In this document: positions 25,052 through 35,226 of the stretch, in pieces
Numbering within the stretch: position 1 is the stretch's first letter
How the letters are laid out: every line of letters begins with the position of its first letter
Origin: Atopobium sp. UBA1382
GTDB lineage: Bacteria; Actinomycetota; Coriobacteriia; Coriobacteriales; Atopobiaceae
NCBI GenBank assembly: GCA_002305805.1
Contig: DBQY01000009.1
Coordinates: 1 to 64,000, forward strand
Direction of reading: 5' to 3'
DNA length: 64,000 bases
Position numbers and translations under genes: made by a program
Notes under the pieces: model-generated
The model's database searches: none
What the model saw: only the letters and a program-made list of their open reading frames with translations
What the model was told of the DNA's origin: nothing

Positions 25052-26836
25052 TCAGGACGCGGGGCTCACGCCCAGGATGCCCACCGCCTGCTGCGCGATC
25101 TCCCTGAAGGCGACGCCGGCGGACCCGGACGAGAGGTAGGGTGTGTTGTTGAGGCCAACGTAGACGAGGATCTCGGGGGCCTCGGCGTTGGCGAAGGCGC
25201 ACAGGGAGGAGACATAGGAGCCCTGGCGGTAGCCGCCGTCCTCGGAGGCCTGCTCGCCCGTTCCCGTCTTTCCCGCAAAGTCGTAGCCCTCGACCTGCCC
25301 GGTGGTTCCCGAGCCCTCCGCCATGACGCCGCGCATCATGTCGACCTCCTGGGCCGCGGTCTCCTCCGAGATGATCCGGTCCCCCGCCGGCCACTCCACC
25401 TGCTCGTCACCACGATACACGAGGAAGTGCGGCGTCAGCGGCACGCCGCCGTTGGCGACCGCCCCGAAGGCGCGCACGATCTGGACGAGGGGGACCGCGA
25501 GGCCCTGGCCGAACGCCATCGAGCCGGCCGTGGCGCCGTCGTACTCCTCGAGCGAACGGACGATGCCGTCGACCTCGCCGGGGAAGTCGATCCCGGTCGC
25601 CTTCCCGATGCCGTAGCGCGCGACGCCCTCCGAGAAGGCCTCCGCCCCGATGACGTCCTGGACGAGCTGCGCCATGGCCGTGTTGGACGACTTGACGAGC
25701 ATGTCGCGCACGCTCATGTCCATGGTGTAGTCGCGCCCGTCGACGTCGGTCACGTAGTCGTCTCCGACGAGGACCTGCGGGGGGACGGTGTAGACCGTGT
25801 CCTCGGTGAAGAAGCCGCCCTCGATGCCGATCGAGGTGGTCAGCACCTTGAAGAGCGAGCCCGGCTCGAAGGCGCTCGAGACGAGCTTGAGGTTGAGCGA
25901 GGAGGCGTCCTCGAGGTTGGAGAAGTCGGGCAGGGGCGTCGAGCAGGCGGCGAGGATCTCGCCGGTCAGCGGGTCGGTGACCATGACGGAGCCCGACTCC
26001 GCCGAGTAGGTCTCCACGGCCCGGGAGATGACGTCCTCGCAGACCGCCTGGAGGTCGACGTCGATCGAGGTGACGAGGTCGACGCCGTCCCGGGCCTCCG
26101 TCACCTCGGAGGCGCCGCCCGCGATGGGGGTCCCGTCGAGACCGGCCTCCATGAGCATCTCGCCGTCGGTTCCGGTGAGGATGTCGTCGTAGTAGAGCTC
26201 GAGGCCCGAGAGGCCCTTCCCCTCGGTCCCCACGTAGCCGACGACCTGGGCCCCGGTCGAGCCGTAGGGGTAGACGCGCTTGGTGTCGGAGATGAAGTAG
26301 ACGCCTGTGAGCTCGCGCGCGGCGAGCTGCTTGGAGAGCTGGTCGGCGACCTCCTGGTCGACCTGGCGCGCCAGGTACACGAACGTCGTGTCCTTGGTGA
26401 GCAGCTCCATGTAGTCGTCCTTCTCGCCGCCGAGCGCGGAGACGAGGACGTTGGAGACGCCCGAGGGGTCGGAGACGGCCTTGGGGTTGGCGTAGATCGT
26501 CTCGCAGTCGACGCTCATCGCGAGCGCGTTGCCGTTGCGGTCGTAGATGGTGCCGCGCTTGGCATGGAGGACCATCTTGTTGGTCCGCTGGGCCTCGGCG
26601 GACGAGGAGAGCTCGCCGTGCTTGAAGATCTGGAGATAGGCGAGCCGGGCCGCCACGACGGCGAGGAGCCCGAGGAAGGTCGCGCGCGTGACCGCGAGGC
26701 CGTGGTCGTCCCCGCCCGTCCCCGACCCACCGGGGCGGGCCGCCCGCACGCGGTAACGCGCACGTGAGGCCTCGTCGTACGAGGCCTCCGGATGGTTGCG
26801 CCGAGCGCGGCGGTTCTGTCTGTCCCTGCTGCTCAC
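25052..26836 (-). CDS. ftsI: Septal transpeptidase FtsI (PBP class B)
   Basis: A 594-residue penicillin-binding protein that cross-links septal wall. A basic, Gly-rich cytoplasmic start is followed by one transmembrane helix (TFLGLLAVVAARLAYL), the class B motif RGTIYDRNGNALA, and the transpeptidase domain with S327-L-F-K330, S383-S-N385 and K523-T-G. It starts at GTG 26836, 8 bp after the ftsL stop, with a weak RBS. Length and motif order are normal for FtsI. Confidence 0.94.
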   Translation of the reverse strand: MSSRDRQNRRARRNHPEASYDEASRARYRVRAARPGGSGTGGDDHGLAVTRATFLGLLAVVAARLAYLQIFKHGELSSSAEAQRTNKMVLHAKRGTIYDRNGNALAMSVDCETIYANPKAVSDPSGVSNVLVSALGGEKDDYMELLTKDTTFVYLARQVDQEVADQLSKQLAARELTGVYFISDTKRVYPYGSTGAQVVGYVGTEGKGLSGLELYYDDILTGTDGEMLMEAGLDGTPIAGGASEVTEARDGVDLVTSIDVDLQAVCEDVISRAVETYSAESGSVMVTDPLTGEILAACSTPLPDFSNLEDASSLNLKLVSSAFEPGSLFKVLTTSIGIEGGFFTEDTVYTVPPQVLVGDDYVTDVDGRDYTMDMSVRDMLVKSSNTAMAQLVQDVIGAEAFSEGVARYGIGKATGIDFPGEVDGIVRSLEEYDGATAGSMAFGQGLAVPLVQIVRAFGAVANGGVPLTPHFLVYRGDEQVEWPAGDRIISEETAAQEVDMMRGVMAEGSGTTGQVEGYDFAGKTGTGEQASEDGGYRQGSYVSSLCAFANAEAPEILVYVGLNNTPYLSSGSAGVAFREIAQQAVGILGVSPAS

Positions 26837-26847
26837 AGGTATCGAGT

Positions 26848-27336
26848 CTACGACATGTCGGGCTGTGCCGAGGCGGCGTCCCCCGTCTGCGCAGCTTCCC
26901 CATCAGCGGCCTGGGCCTCGTCCGCGGAGCCAAGGTCGACCGTCACGGCATCGCCGGTGAGGACCATGCCGTAGTTCTGCGTGGCGATGCGCGTGATGCG
27001 CGCGTTGCTCGAGAGGACGGAGCGCTGGACCCTCAGCTGCTCGTTGAGGGACGAGACCTCCTCGATCTGGCTCGAGAGCGCGGAGTTCGAGCTGAGGAGC
27101 GAGACGGTGGCCGCCGCGATGCCCACGCGCGCCATGCCCAGGACGATGAGGACGGCGGCGACGGCGAGGACCGCGCGGACCCTCGCGACGAAGGTCGCCG
27201 AGACGCCGGCGCGCGCACGGGCGTCGAGACCGCCGCCGGTGACGACCTCGAAGGAGGGGGCGGCCCGTCGCTCGAGGCGCTCTCGCCTCCGCTCCGTCGC
27301 CTCCATGTTGTATGCCTCAGACCCCTGGTACCTCAT
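26848..27336 (-). CDS. ftsL: FtsL-like septum protein
   Basis: A 162-residue bitopic protein. A basic cytoplasmic region is followed by one transmembrane helix (AVLAVAAVLIVLGMARVGIAAATV) and an extracellular coiled coil (SSQIEEVSSLNEQLRVQRSVLSS). The coil is followed by NARITRIATQNYGMVL, typical of FtsL/DivIC, and an acidic Ala-rich tail. Sequence alone does not separate FtsL from DivIC; its place before ftsI supports FtsL. ATG 27336 has RBS GGAAGAGG; ATG 27306 is possible. Confidence 0.8.
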   Translation of the reverse strand: MRYQGSEAYNMEATERRRERLERRAAPSFEVVTGGGLDARARAGVSATFVARVRAVLAVAAVLIVLGMARVGIAAATVSLLSSNSALSSQIEEVSSLNEQLRVQRSVLSSNARITRIATQNYGMVLTGDAVTVDLGSADEAQAADGEAAQTGDAASAQPDMS

Positions 27337-27589
27337 GACCTCTTCCTTGCAACGTCGGCCACTGGCCGATGGCTTGCTTTGCTGTAGCAGGTACGCTGGG
27401 AGCTTGAGGGTTACTTGACTGTTTTCCTCAAGGTGTACTTGAGCGACCTTACGAGTTCCTTTAGAGATGGTTGATAGTTCGTTTAGTGTTCGAAGGTAGT
27501 GCGTTTATGGTTCGTAGTAGTGCGTTTGTGCTTCGTTTCTCGTGCTCCTCATAGACGGCTCTCGCCGGCTACGACACCTTGATGCCCCG
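27337..27589 (-). promoter_or_regulatory. AT-rich ftsL leader with 21-bp repeats
   Basis: The gap between rsmH and ftsL is much less GC-rich than its surroundings. Two 21-bp direct repeats (27496-27516 and 27517-27537) differ at three bases, with a diverged third at 27474-27494. A hairpin CTTGAGG/CCTCAAG lies about 27401-27431, and TCGGCCACTGGCCGA, a perfect palindrome, sits just upstream of the ftsL RBS. The dcw cluster is therefore probably not one simple transcript here. Confidence 0.5.
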
Positions 27590-28558
27590 CTACGCGACGT
27601 CGAGCTTGACCGCCACGCGCATGAGGGCGCTGCGCGACCGTGGGTTGGTCGCCACCTCCTCGTCAGACGCAACGAGGGGCTTCCGTGTCCTGACTCGGAC
27701 TATCGGCACGTGACCGCACGCGCACACCGGAAGGTCCGGCGGGCAGGTGCACCCCTGCGAGAGCTCCGCGAAGACGTGCTTCACGATGCGGTCCTCGAGC
27801 GAGTGGTAGGAGATGACGCAGATCCTCCCCCCGGGGTTCGCCCAGCGAATCGCAGCCCTCAGCCCCTGGTCCAAGACGTCGAGCTCGTGGTTGACCTCGA
27901 TGCGCAGGGCCTGGAACGTGCGGCGGGCGGGGTGTCCCCCCGTCCTTCTCGCCGCCGCGGGAATCGCCTCCTTGATCACCTCCACGAGCTGGAGCGTGGT
28001 CTCGATGGGCTGCTTGGCGCGCCGCTCGACGATCCGCCTGGCGATGCGCGCCGCAAAGCGCTCGTCGCCGTAGACGCGGAGGATTCGGGTGAGGTCTGCT
28101 TCGTTGTAGGTGTTCACGACCTCGGCTGCGGTTATGGTGTGGTTCCCCGAATTCATGCGCATGTCGAGCGGGGCGTCCTCGTGGTACGAGAAGCCGCGCT
28201 CCGGGATGTCGAGCTGCGGCGACGAGACGCCGAGGTCGAAGAGAAAGCAGTCGACCCCGGGGACCTCTGCCTCGACGAGAAGCTCGTCGAGGTCGCCGAA
28301 GTTGCCCTTGAGGAGACGGGTGCTCGCCTCGGGGACCTCGCGCGCGAGGCGCTCGGTCGCCGCCGTCAGCGCCATGTCGTCCTGGTCGATGCCGATCGAC
28401 AGGCCGTCCGGCGCCACGCGCCTCGCGAGCTCGACGGTGTGTCCCGCACCCCCGAGGGTGCAGTCGCACACCACCTCCCCCGGCCGGGGGTCGAGCTCGG
28501 CGAGAACCTCGGCGAGCATCACGGGAACGTGCCGATATTCTGCTGTCAAGACCCTCAC
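27590..28558 (-). CDS. rsmH: 16S rRNA m4C1402 methyltransferase RsmH
   Basis: A 322-residue SAM-dependent enzyme that N4-methylates C1402 of 16S rRNA. It has EYRHVPVMLAEVL at the start, the SAM loop DCTLGGAGHT, IGIDQDDMAL, FLFDLGVSSPQLD, RAFR-like segment TFQALRIEVNHEL, and SYHSLEDRIVKH. It starts at GTG 28558 or TTG 28549, only a few bases after mraZ. Confidence 0.95.
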   Translation of the reverse strand: MRVLTAEYRHVPVMLAEVLAELDPRPGEVVCDCTLGGAGHTVELARRVAPDGLSIGIDQDDMALTAATERLAREVPEASTRLLKGNFGDLDELLVEAEVPGVDCFLFDLGVSSPQLDIPERGFSYHEDAPLDMRMNSGNHTITAAEVVNTYNEADLTRILRVYGDERFAARIARRIVERRAKQPIETTLQLVEVIKEAIPAAARRTGGHPARRTFQALRIEVNHELDVLDQGLRAAIRWANPGGRICVISYHSLEDRIVKHVFAELSQGCTCPPDLPVCACGHVPIVRVRTRKPLVASDEEVATNPRSRSALMRVAVKLDVA

Positions 28559-28561
28559 CCC

Positions 28562-29020
28562 CTAGTCGTGGAAAAGCAGCGCGTCGAGGTCGTCCTCGAG
28601 GCTCTCCTGCGTCGCGGCCCACGTCTCGGTGTTCCAGACCTCGAAGTGGTCCCCGGCGCCCACCACCGTGACGGCGTCGGTGAGGCCGAGCTTCTCGCGC
28701 ATGCCAGGCTTGGCAACGTCGAGCTTGCCGAGGGCGACGCGACCGGCGGAGTCGATGTCGACCTCCACGGCGCGGGCCCACAGCCCCGTCCTCAGACGAA
28801 CGTCGTCGCGACTGCGGGGATCGAAGTGGTTGTCGCCGTACTCGAAGAGGCCGTCGACGTACGCCTCGAACCCCTCAGGGGTGAAGCCGTTCACGCAGCC
28901 GTTGAGCGGGACGAGGTATATCGTCTTCTTGTCGCCGTCCACAAGCTGCTTGCGGAAGACGGCCGGCAGGGTAACGCGCGCCTTGGCATCCACGGACATC
29001 GGATACGATCCGGCAAGCAT
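28562..29020 (-). CDS. mraZ: Transcriptional regulator MraZ
   Basis: A 152-residue AbrB/SpoVT-like DNA-binding protein with two tandem MraZ domains (SYPMSVDAKARVTLPAVFRKQL and AVEVDIDSAGRVALGKLDVAKPG). In other bacteria MraZ controls its own dcw promoter. Here the promoter carries candidate MraZ boxes. First gene of the dcw cluster. Confidence 0.95.
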   Translation of the reverse strand: MLAGSYPMSVDAKARVTLPAVFRKQLVDGDKKTIYLVPLNGCVNGFTPEGFEAYVDGLFEYGDNHFDPRSRDDVRLRTGLWARAVEVDIDSAGRVALGKLDVAKPGMREKLGLTDAVTVVGAGDHFEVWNTETWAATQESLEDDLDALLFHD

Positions 29021-29070
29021 GTCACCCTCCCTTCGAGACGAGAACCCTGCCCCGAACGGAGCGTGCGATA

Positions 29071-29125
29071 ACTATACGTCATTGGCCACACTTTGCGACA
29101 CAGAAAAACACTTTGCTACACCTTT
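29071..29125 (-). promoter_or_regulatory. mraZ promoter with MraZ-box-like repeats
   Basis: On the minus strand the -10 TATAGT (29071-29076) is preceded by four helically phased boxes at 10-11 bp steps: AAAGGTGT, AAAGTGT, TCTGTGT and AAAGTGT (29125 down to 29085). AAAGTG-type repeats at 10-bp spacing are the known MraZ target in mollicutes, and E. coli uses TGGGN repeats of the same spacing. Autoregulation of the dcw cluster is inferred. Confidence 0.6.
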
Positions 29126-29268
29126 CGGTTGAAAAGTGGGCGCGGACGGCTTTTACCCGTGCCGCTGCCCCCAGATGTTGCGTGCTTGCCCATTCCTGAA
29201 CACAAGGGGGTTCGTGCGTTTGTGTCACAGGCGTGGAGACGCGCCCCACCATCCCTTCACCGGACCGT

Positions 29269-29359
29269 CCGAGAATCGCCGCCCGTGTTCGCAGAGCCGC
29301 CAGGAACCTTTGCCCCGTCCGCGCGGCGTCTAGGAACGACCACCCTTGCCCTACTATGG
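29269..29359 (+). repeat. 31-bp repeat array 2 (three units)
   Basis: Units start at 29269, 29300 (30 bp) and 29330, matching the array at 18.2 kb. The first shares CCGAGAATCGCCGCCC exactly. The last unit ends in the apparent promoter region of the lipoprotein at 29387. No inverted units are seen here. The remainder of the 29126-29268 gap shows nothing else recognisable. Confidence 0.65.
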
Positions 29360-29386
29360 TCTCAGCCCGAAAGAGGAGGTACGACC

Positions 29387-30013
29387 ATGCATACGCGCCA
29401 TGAGTTCCTTGCCCTGTCCGCCGGAATGCTCGCCCTGCTCACCGGCTGCATCGGGAGCGAACCCGAGCCCGATCGGGGCGAGGGTCCCGACGTGTGGACG
29501 CAGCCGGTGCAGATGCGCCTCACCATCCCAGAGTCCTACCTCGCGTTCACCGGTAACACGGCGGACGGGGCGGCGCGGGACTACGCGGACTACTCGGACG
29601 GCAACATAGCGACGAGCGTCCTCGAGGACGGGTCGCTCGAGCTCTACGTCACGGACCACTGGTACGGGCGGCTGCGGACCATGTGGGAGGACCAGCTCGG
29701 CAAGAGCCTCGACTCGCTGGGCGCAAGCGAAGCCGTCGTCTCCGTCGAGGTTTCGGACGGCTGCGACGCCGTGGCCGTCACGGCGCGCCCCTCCTTCGCG
29801 GACCATGCGGACACCGACCTCTACCAGCTCGTCGCCGCCTGCGGCTTCCTGCAGCTCCTCGACCCGGGATCCGACTGGCAGGGGAATTGGGCCGTCGAGG
29901 TCACCCTCCTGGACGCAGAGACGGGCGCGGAGGTCGCACGAGGCACGCTTCCCGCCGACGAGCTCTCCTACAGCCGTGAGAGCTGGGACGAGGCCGTCTC
30001 GGCGGGAGCCTAG
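29387..30013 (+). CDS. Small secreted lipoprotein, unknown function
   Basis: A 208-residue protein with a short signal peptide and lipobox LTGC (lipidated Cys at about 21). The mature part is acidic and has no family I recognise; AVVSVEVSDGCDAVAVTA and WAVEVTLLDAETGAEVARG suggest a small beta-rich domain. ATG 29387 has a strong RBS (AGAGGAGGT). Its stop codon overlaps the stop of the convergent gene in the tetramer CTAG. Confidence 0.75.
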   Translation: MHTRHEFLALSAGMLALLTGCIGSEPEPDRGEGPDVWTQPVQMRLTIPESYLAFTGNTADGAARDYADYSDGNIATSVLEDGSLELYVTDHWYGRLRTMWEDQLGKSLDSLGASEAVVSVEVSDGCDAVAVTARPSFADHADTDLYQLVAACGFLQLLDPGSDWQGNWAVEVTLLDAETGAEVARGTLPADELSYSRESWDEAVSAGA

Positions 30014-32439
30014 GCCCTCAGCGACGCGAGCACGTCGGCGAGCGCGTCGTCACGCCGGTCGGCCGCCTGCAGGTACGCCTGGAGCAGCGGATGGGCCACC
30101 GAGAAGATCCCGGCGTCCGTGCATGCAGCCGCGGCCGCGCGCAGGCGCTCGGAGATCGGCCCCACGTCGCCCGCGGGCAGGCCTGCCCCCTCGAGCGCGC
30201 GCGCGAGGCGCTCGCCCGTGAGCTTCGCCGGGTCGAGGCGGCTCGCGGCCAGCGCCTCGTGCTCGTGCTCGACGAGTGCGGAGAGCTCGCGGCGGGCGGG
30301 CTCGGCCTGAGCGCGACCCAGCTCGATGCAGCGCCGGTAGCAGGCGACGGAGGCCCCCACCATGCCGAGGTCGTACGCAAGCGCGGCGAGGCGGTAGAGG
30401 CAGAGGGAGAGGCCGTCGACGGTGGAGCAGCGCGCCGCGGCGCCGGACACCGCGCGCAGGGCCTCGTCGGTCCTTCCCAGATCGCGCAGGCAGTCCGCAC
30501 GGGCAATCGCCGCCTCGACCGTGCACGGAGCGAGCTCTGCGGCGCGCTCGGCATGGGCGAGCGCGCGGTCGAGGCTGCCGGGGAGCGCGAGCCTCCGCTC
30601 GAGGACCGCCGCGTACTGGTGCGCGAGGAAGTAGGCGTCCGGAACGAGCCGCACGGCACGACCGTCGGCACAGTCGAGGTTGTAGGTCACGCGCTCGGGA
30701 ATCGAGCGGAAGTAGCGGTGGGCAGTCCGCTCGTCGTCGCGATAGGCGCCGAGCGCCTCGACGGGCACCAGCGCGTCCTCGAGCAGGCCCGCCACCCTCG
30801 AGAGCTCCTCCTGGCCCCGCTCGTCCGCCGCGGAGACGCAGGGCCCCGCCTGGCGCACGGCGCGCTCGAGCGCCGAGCCGCCGACGAAGCACTCGATGAG
30901 GCCGTCGGCGTCCTCCACGTCGAGCTCGCCGGCGACCAAGGCGCGCGTCGTGCGCTCGCAGGCCTCGACGATCGAGGCGTCCGAGGCGGACGCGCGCAGC
31001 TCGGAGAGGGCCGCCACCGCGTCCTCCGTCGTGTCGCCGAGCCCGCCGAGGTCGTCCGCGACGCGCTCCCACGCGTCCCAGCGAGCCACGCTCTCCGCGA
31101 TGCCGAGCTCGGAGCGCCGACGTGCCCCGCAGGTGCGCACGACCGCCTCGGGGCAGGGCTCGTCGGAGAGCTCCACCGGACGATACCGCTCGGCGGGGCG
31201 CAGTCGACGGTCGGCGAACGACAGCAGCGGGGCGACGGGGGCGAGCCAGCCGTCCGCACCGCGCAGGAAGCGAAACTCCGCGGACGGCTCGGGCAGGCCG
31301 CCCTCGCGCGTAGCGGCCGCCATGCGCTCGATCGAGGAGCGCGTGAGGTCCGCGGAGAGGACGCAGTCAACGCTCCCGTCCTCGTGGCAGTTGACGACCA
31401 CGCGGCGAATCGCCGGCGAGGCGGCAAGCGCCGTGCGGGCAACGAGCATCGCCAGGTCATACGCGTAGGCTCGGGCGAGCGCGGGGCGGTCCGCCTCGGG
31501 GACAAAGGAGAAGGCCATCGGCCGGGGCACGGCCACCCTCACCCCGAGCAGGCCCTCGGAGACGTTGAGCCTGAAGTCCGCGACCATGCGGAAGGGCACC
31601 GGCAGGTTCTCCAGGGCGTCGGCAAAGGCCACGCGCACGGCCCACTCGCCCCGGGGCTCGGCACCCTCGGTTGCGGTGGCAAGGAAGCGGCTGCCCGGAT
31701 GGCGCACGGGCTCCAAGCGGGAGACGCCGGCGAGAAGGACGTGCAGCCGCTCGTCCAGCGTGGCGGGAGGCTCGGCCATCTTGGCCGCGTCCTGCCCGAG
31801 GTTGAGGGCCGCCTCGACGGCCCAGACACGGTCCGCGTCCTCCGACGCCGCGAGCGAGCCCTCGGGCACGAGCCACCAGCGGCCGCTGCGCGCGAGCCTG
31901 CGGGCGCCGCAGCGCGGCTCGCCCGTCCAGTCCGCGAGCCCCGTGCGCCGCACGAGCTCGCACTGGTCGGCGAGCATCTGGTCGGGGGCGTCCACGATGA
32001 AGTAGCGCAGCGTCGCGAGCGCGTCGTCCGAGCGCGGGAGCACCTGGTCGAGCGGCGAGATGCCGCCGTCCGAACGCTTTGGGGAGGGCGCGGGCTTCGG
32101 CGCGGGGGCGGGCGTCGGCGCAGGCGCGGGCTTCGGCGCAGGCGCGGGTACCGGCGCCGCGTCCTTCTCGGCCTCCCGGGGCGCCGAGGGCGCCCGCAGA
32201 CGGTCGCGCAGCCGCAGCGCCACGACCAGGATCCCCAGCACGACGAGCGCAAGCCCCAGGAGCATCCCCCGGGCGGTGTCGCGCATCTCGTAGGTGTCGC
32301 GCCAGCCCACCCCGGTATAGGACGGGTCGCCCCCGATGGAGGCGTACTGGAAGAAGGCATATACCAGGAAGAGCATGCCGGCGACGATCAGCCCCACGCC
32401 CGCCAGCATCGGAATCGGTCGGTCTCCTGAGCGGTTCAT
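30010..32439 (-). CDS. Membrane protein with TPR-like C-terminus
   Basis: An 809-residue protein I cannot assign. Two transmembrane helices (LAGVGLIVAGMLFLVYAFF and GMLLGLALVVLGILVVALRL) are followed by a linker of about 30 Pro/Ala/Lys residues and a long cytoplasmic region. The last 250 residues have helical repeats of TPR character (SLDRALAHAERAAELAPCTVEAAIARADCLRDLGRTDEALRAV is one such unit). The middle has no motif I recognise. Likely a scaffold; confined to related genomes as far as can be judged. ATG 32439 lies 75 bp after xerD, with a possible own -10 (TAGAAT at 32475-32480). Confidence 0.7.
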   Translation of the reverse strand: MNRSGDRPIPMLAGVGLIVAGMLFLVYAFFQYASIGGDPSYTGVGWRDTYEMRDTARGMLLGLALVVLGILVVALRLRDRLRAPSAPREAEKDAAPVPAPAPKPAPAPTPAPAPKPAPSPKRSDGGISPLDQVLPRSDDALATLRYFIVDAPDQMLADQCELVRRTGLADWTGEPRCGARRLARSGRWWLVPEGSLAASEDADRVWAVEAALNLGQDAAKMAEPPATLDERLHVLLAGVSRLEPVRHPGSRFLATATEGAEPRGEWAVRVAFADALENLPVPFRMVADFRLNVSEGLLGVRVAVPRPMAFSFVPEADRPALARAYAYDLAMLVARTALAASPAIRRVVVNCHEDGSVDCVLSADLTRSSIERMAAATREGGLPEPSAEFRFLRGADGWLAPVAPLLSFADRRLRPAERYRPVELSDEPCPEAVVRTCGARRRSELGIAESVARWDAWERVADDLGGLGDTTEDAVAALSELRASASDASIVEACERTTRALVAGELDVEDADGLIECFVGGSALERAVRQAGPCVSAADERGQEELSRVAGLLEDALVPVEALGAYRDDERTAHRYFRSIPERVTYNLDCADGRAVRLVPDAYFLAHQYAAVLERRLALPGSLDRALAHAERAAELAPCTVEAAIARADCLRDLGRTDEALRAVSGAAARCSTVDGLSLCLYRLAALAYDLGMVGASVACYRRCIELGRAQAEPARRELSALVEHEHEALAASRLDPAKLTGERLARALEGAGLPAGDVGPISERLRAAAAACTDAGIFSVAHPLLQAYLQAADRRDDALADVLASLRA

Positions 32440-32513
32440 GCCGCCCTCCCCTCTCGCCACCCTGCACACAGCCGATTCTACCACCCGACCACGACGGTCA
32501 CCGGGGGCGGGCG

Positions 32514-33404
32514 CTACGCCCGCGGGTGTGCCGCGAGGTACACGCGGCGGATGTGGGTGCGGTCGAGGTGCGTGTAGAGCTGGGTGGTCGCCACGTTGGC
32601 GTGCCCGAGCAGCTCCTGGACCACGCGCAGGTCCGCCCCGCCCTCGAGCAGGTGCGTGGCAAAGCTGTGCCGCAGCGTGTGTGGGTGCAGGCCCTTGAGG
32701 CCCACGACCCGCCCGTACTTCTCGACGATCGCATGCACGGACTGGCGAGAAAGACGCCCGCCCCGGGCGTTGAGAAAGACCGCCGGGCAGGGGCGACGGC
32801 CCGCGAGCGCTCCGCGGCCCTGCTCCAGGTAGCGCTCGAGCGCGTCCGCCGCGGCCCCCAGTATGGGCACCACGCGCTCCTTGGAGCCCTTGCCAAAGAC
32901 GCGCAGGACCCCCTCGTCGAGAAGGACCGTGCGCTCGTCGAGCCCGCAGAGCTCGCTCGCGCGCAGGCCGCAGCCGTAGAGGACCTCCAGTACCGCATGG
33001 TCGCGCAAGCCCGTGGGCGTTGCCGGGAACGGCTGGTCGAGCAGGCGCGCCGCGGCCTCGCGCGAGATGACGTCGGGCAGGCGCTGCGGCTTTGACGGCA
33101 GGGGCAGGTCGGCCGTGGGCAGCGTCCCCGAGATCTCGTCGGTGAGCATGAAGCGATGGAAGCCCTTCACCGCGGAAGCCGCGCGCTCCACCGACGAGGC
33201 GGCGAGCCCGCTCTCGCTGAGCCCGGCGACGTGGGCCTCCACGAGCTCGAGGGTCACCTCGTCCGGGCTCGTCACGCCACGCTCGGCGAGCCAGGCCACA
33301 TAGCGGGTCAGGTCGCGCCCATAGGCGTCGATGGTGTTGGGCGAGCACCCCCGCTCGACGGCGAGGTAGCTCAGGTACTCCTCGCGTGCGCGCTTCAGGT
33401 CCAC
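32514..33404 (-). CDS. xerD: Tyrosine recombinase XerD/XerC
   Basis: A 296-residue site-specific recombinase that resolves chromosome dimers. The N-terminal SAM-like domain has ERGCSPNTIDAYGRDLTRYV. Catalytic residues: R in YGCGLRASELCGL, K in FGKGSKERVVP, H-x-x-R in HTLRHSFATHLLEGGADL, H in LGHANVATTQLYTH and the nucleophilic Y in the same segment. XerD is favoured over XerC by overall pattern only. GTG start. Next to pyrG, as in many Gram-positives. Confidence 0.88.
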   Translation of the reverse strand: MDLKRAREEYLSYLAVERGCSPNTIDAYGRDLTRYVAWLAERGVTSPDEVTLELVEAHVAGLSESGLAASSVERAASAVKGFHRFMLTDEISGTLPTADLPLPSKPQRLPDVISREAAARLLDQPFPATPTGLRDHAVLEVLYGCGLRASELCGLDERTVLLDEGVLRVFGKGSKERVVPILGAAADALERYLEQGRGALAGRRPCPAVFLNARGGRLSRQSVHAIVEKYGRVVGLKGLHPHTLRHSFATHLLEGGADLRVVQELLGHANVATTQLYTHLDRTHIRRVYLAAHPRA

Positions 33405-33423
33405 GGCAACCTTCCCGCCTTCC

Positions 33424-35226
<1,803 letters not shown>

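Noticed and set aside
30010-33348. A single 1112-residue minus-strand gene
   Set aside because: Its first 300 codons run out of frame across xerD and carry no motif. The real protein starts at 32439 with two transmembrane helices.
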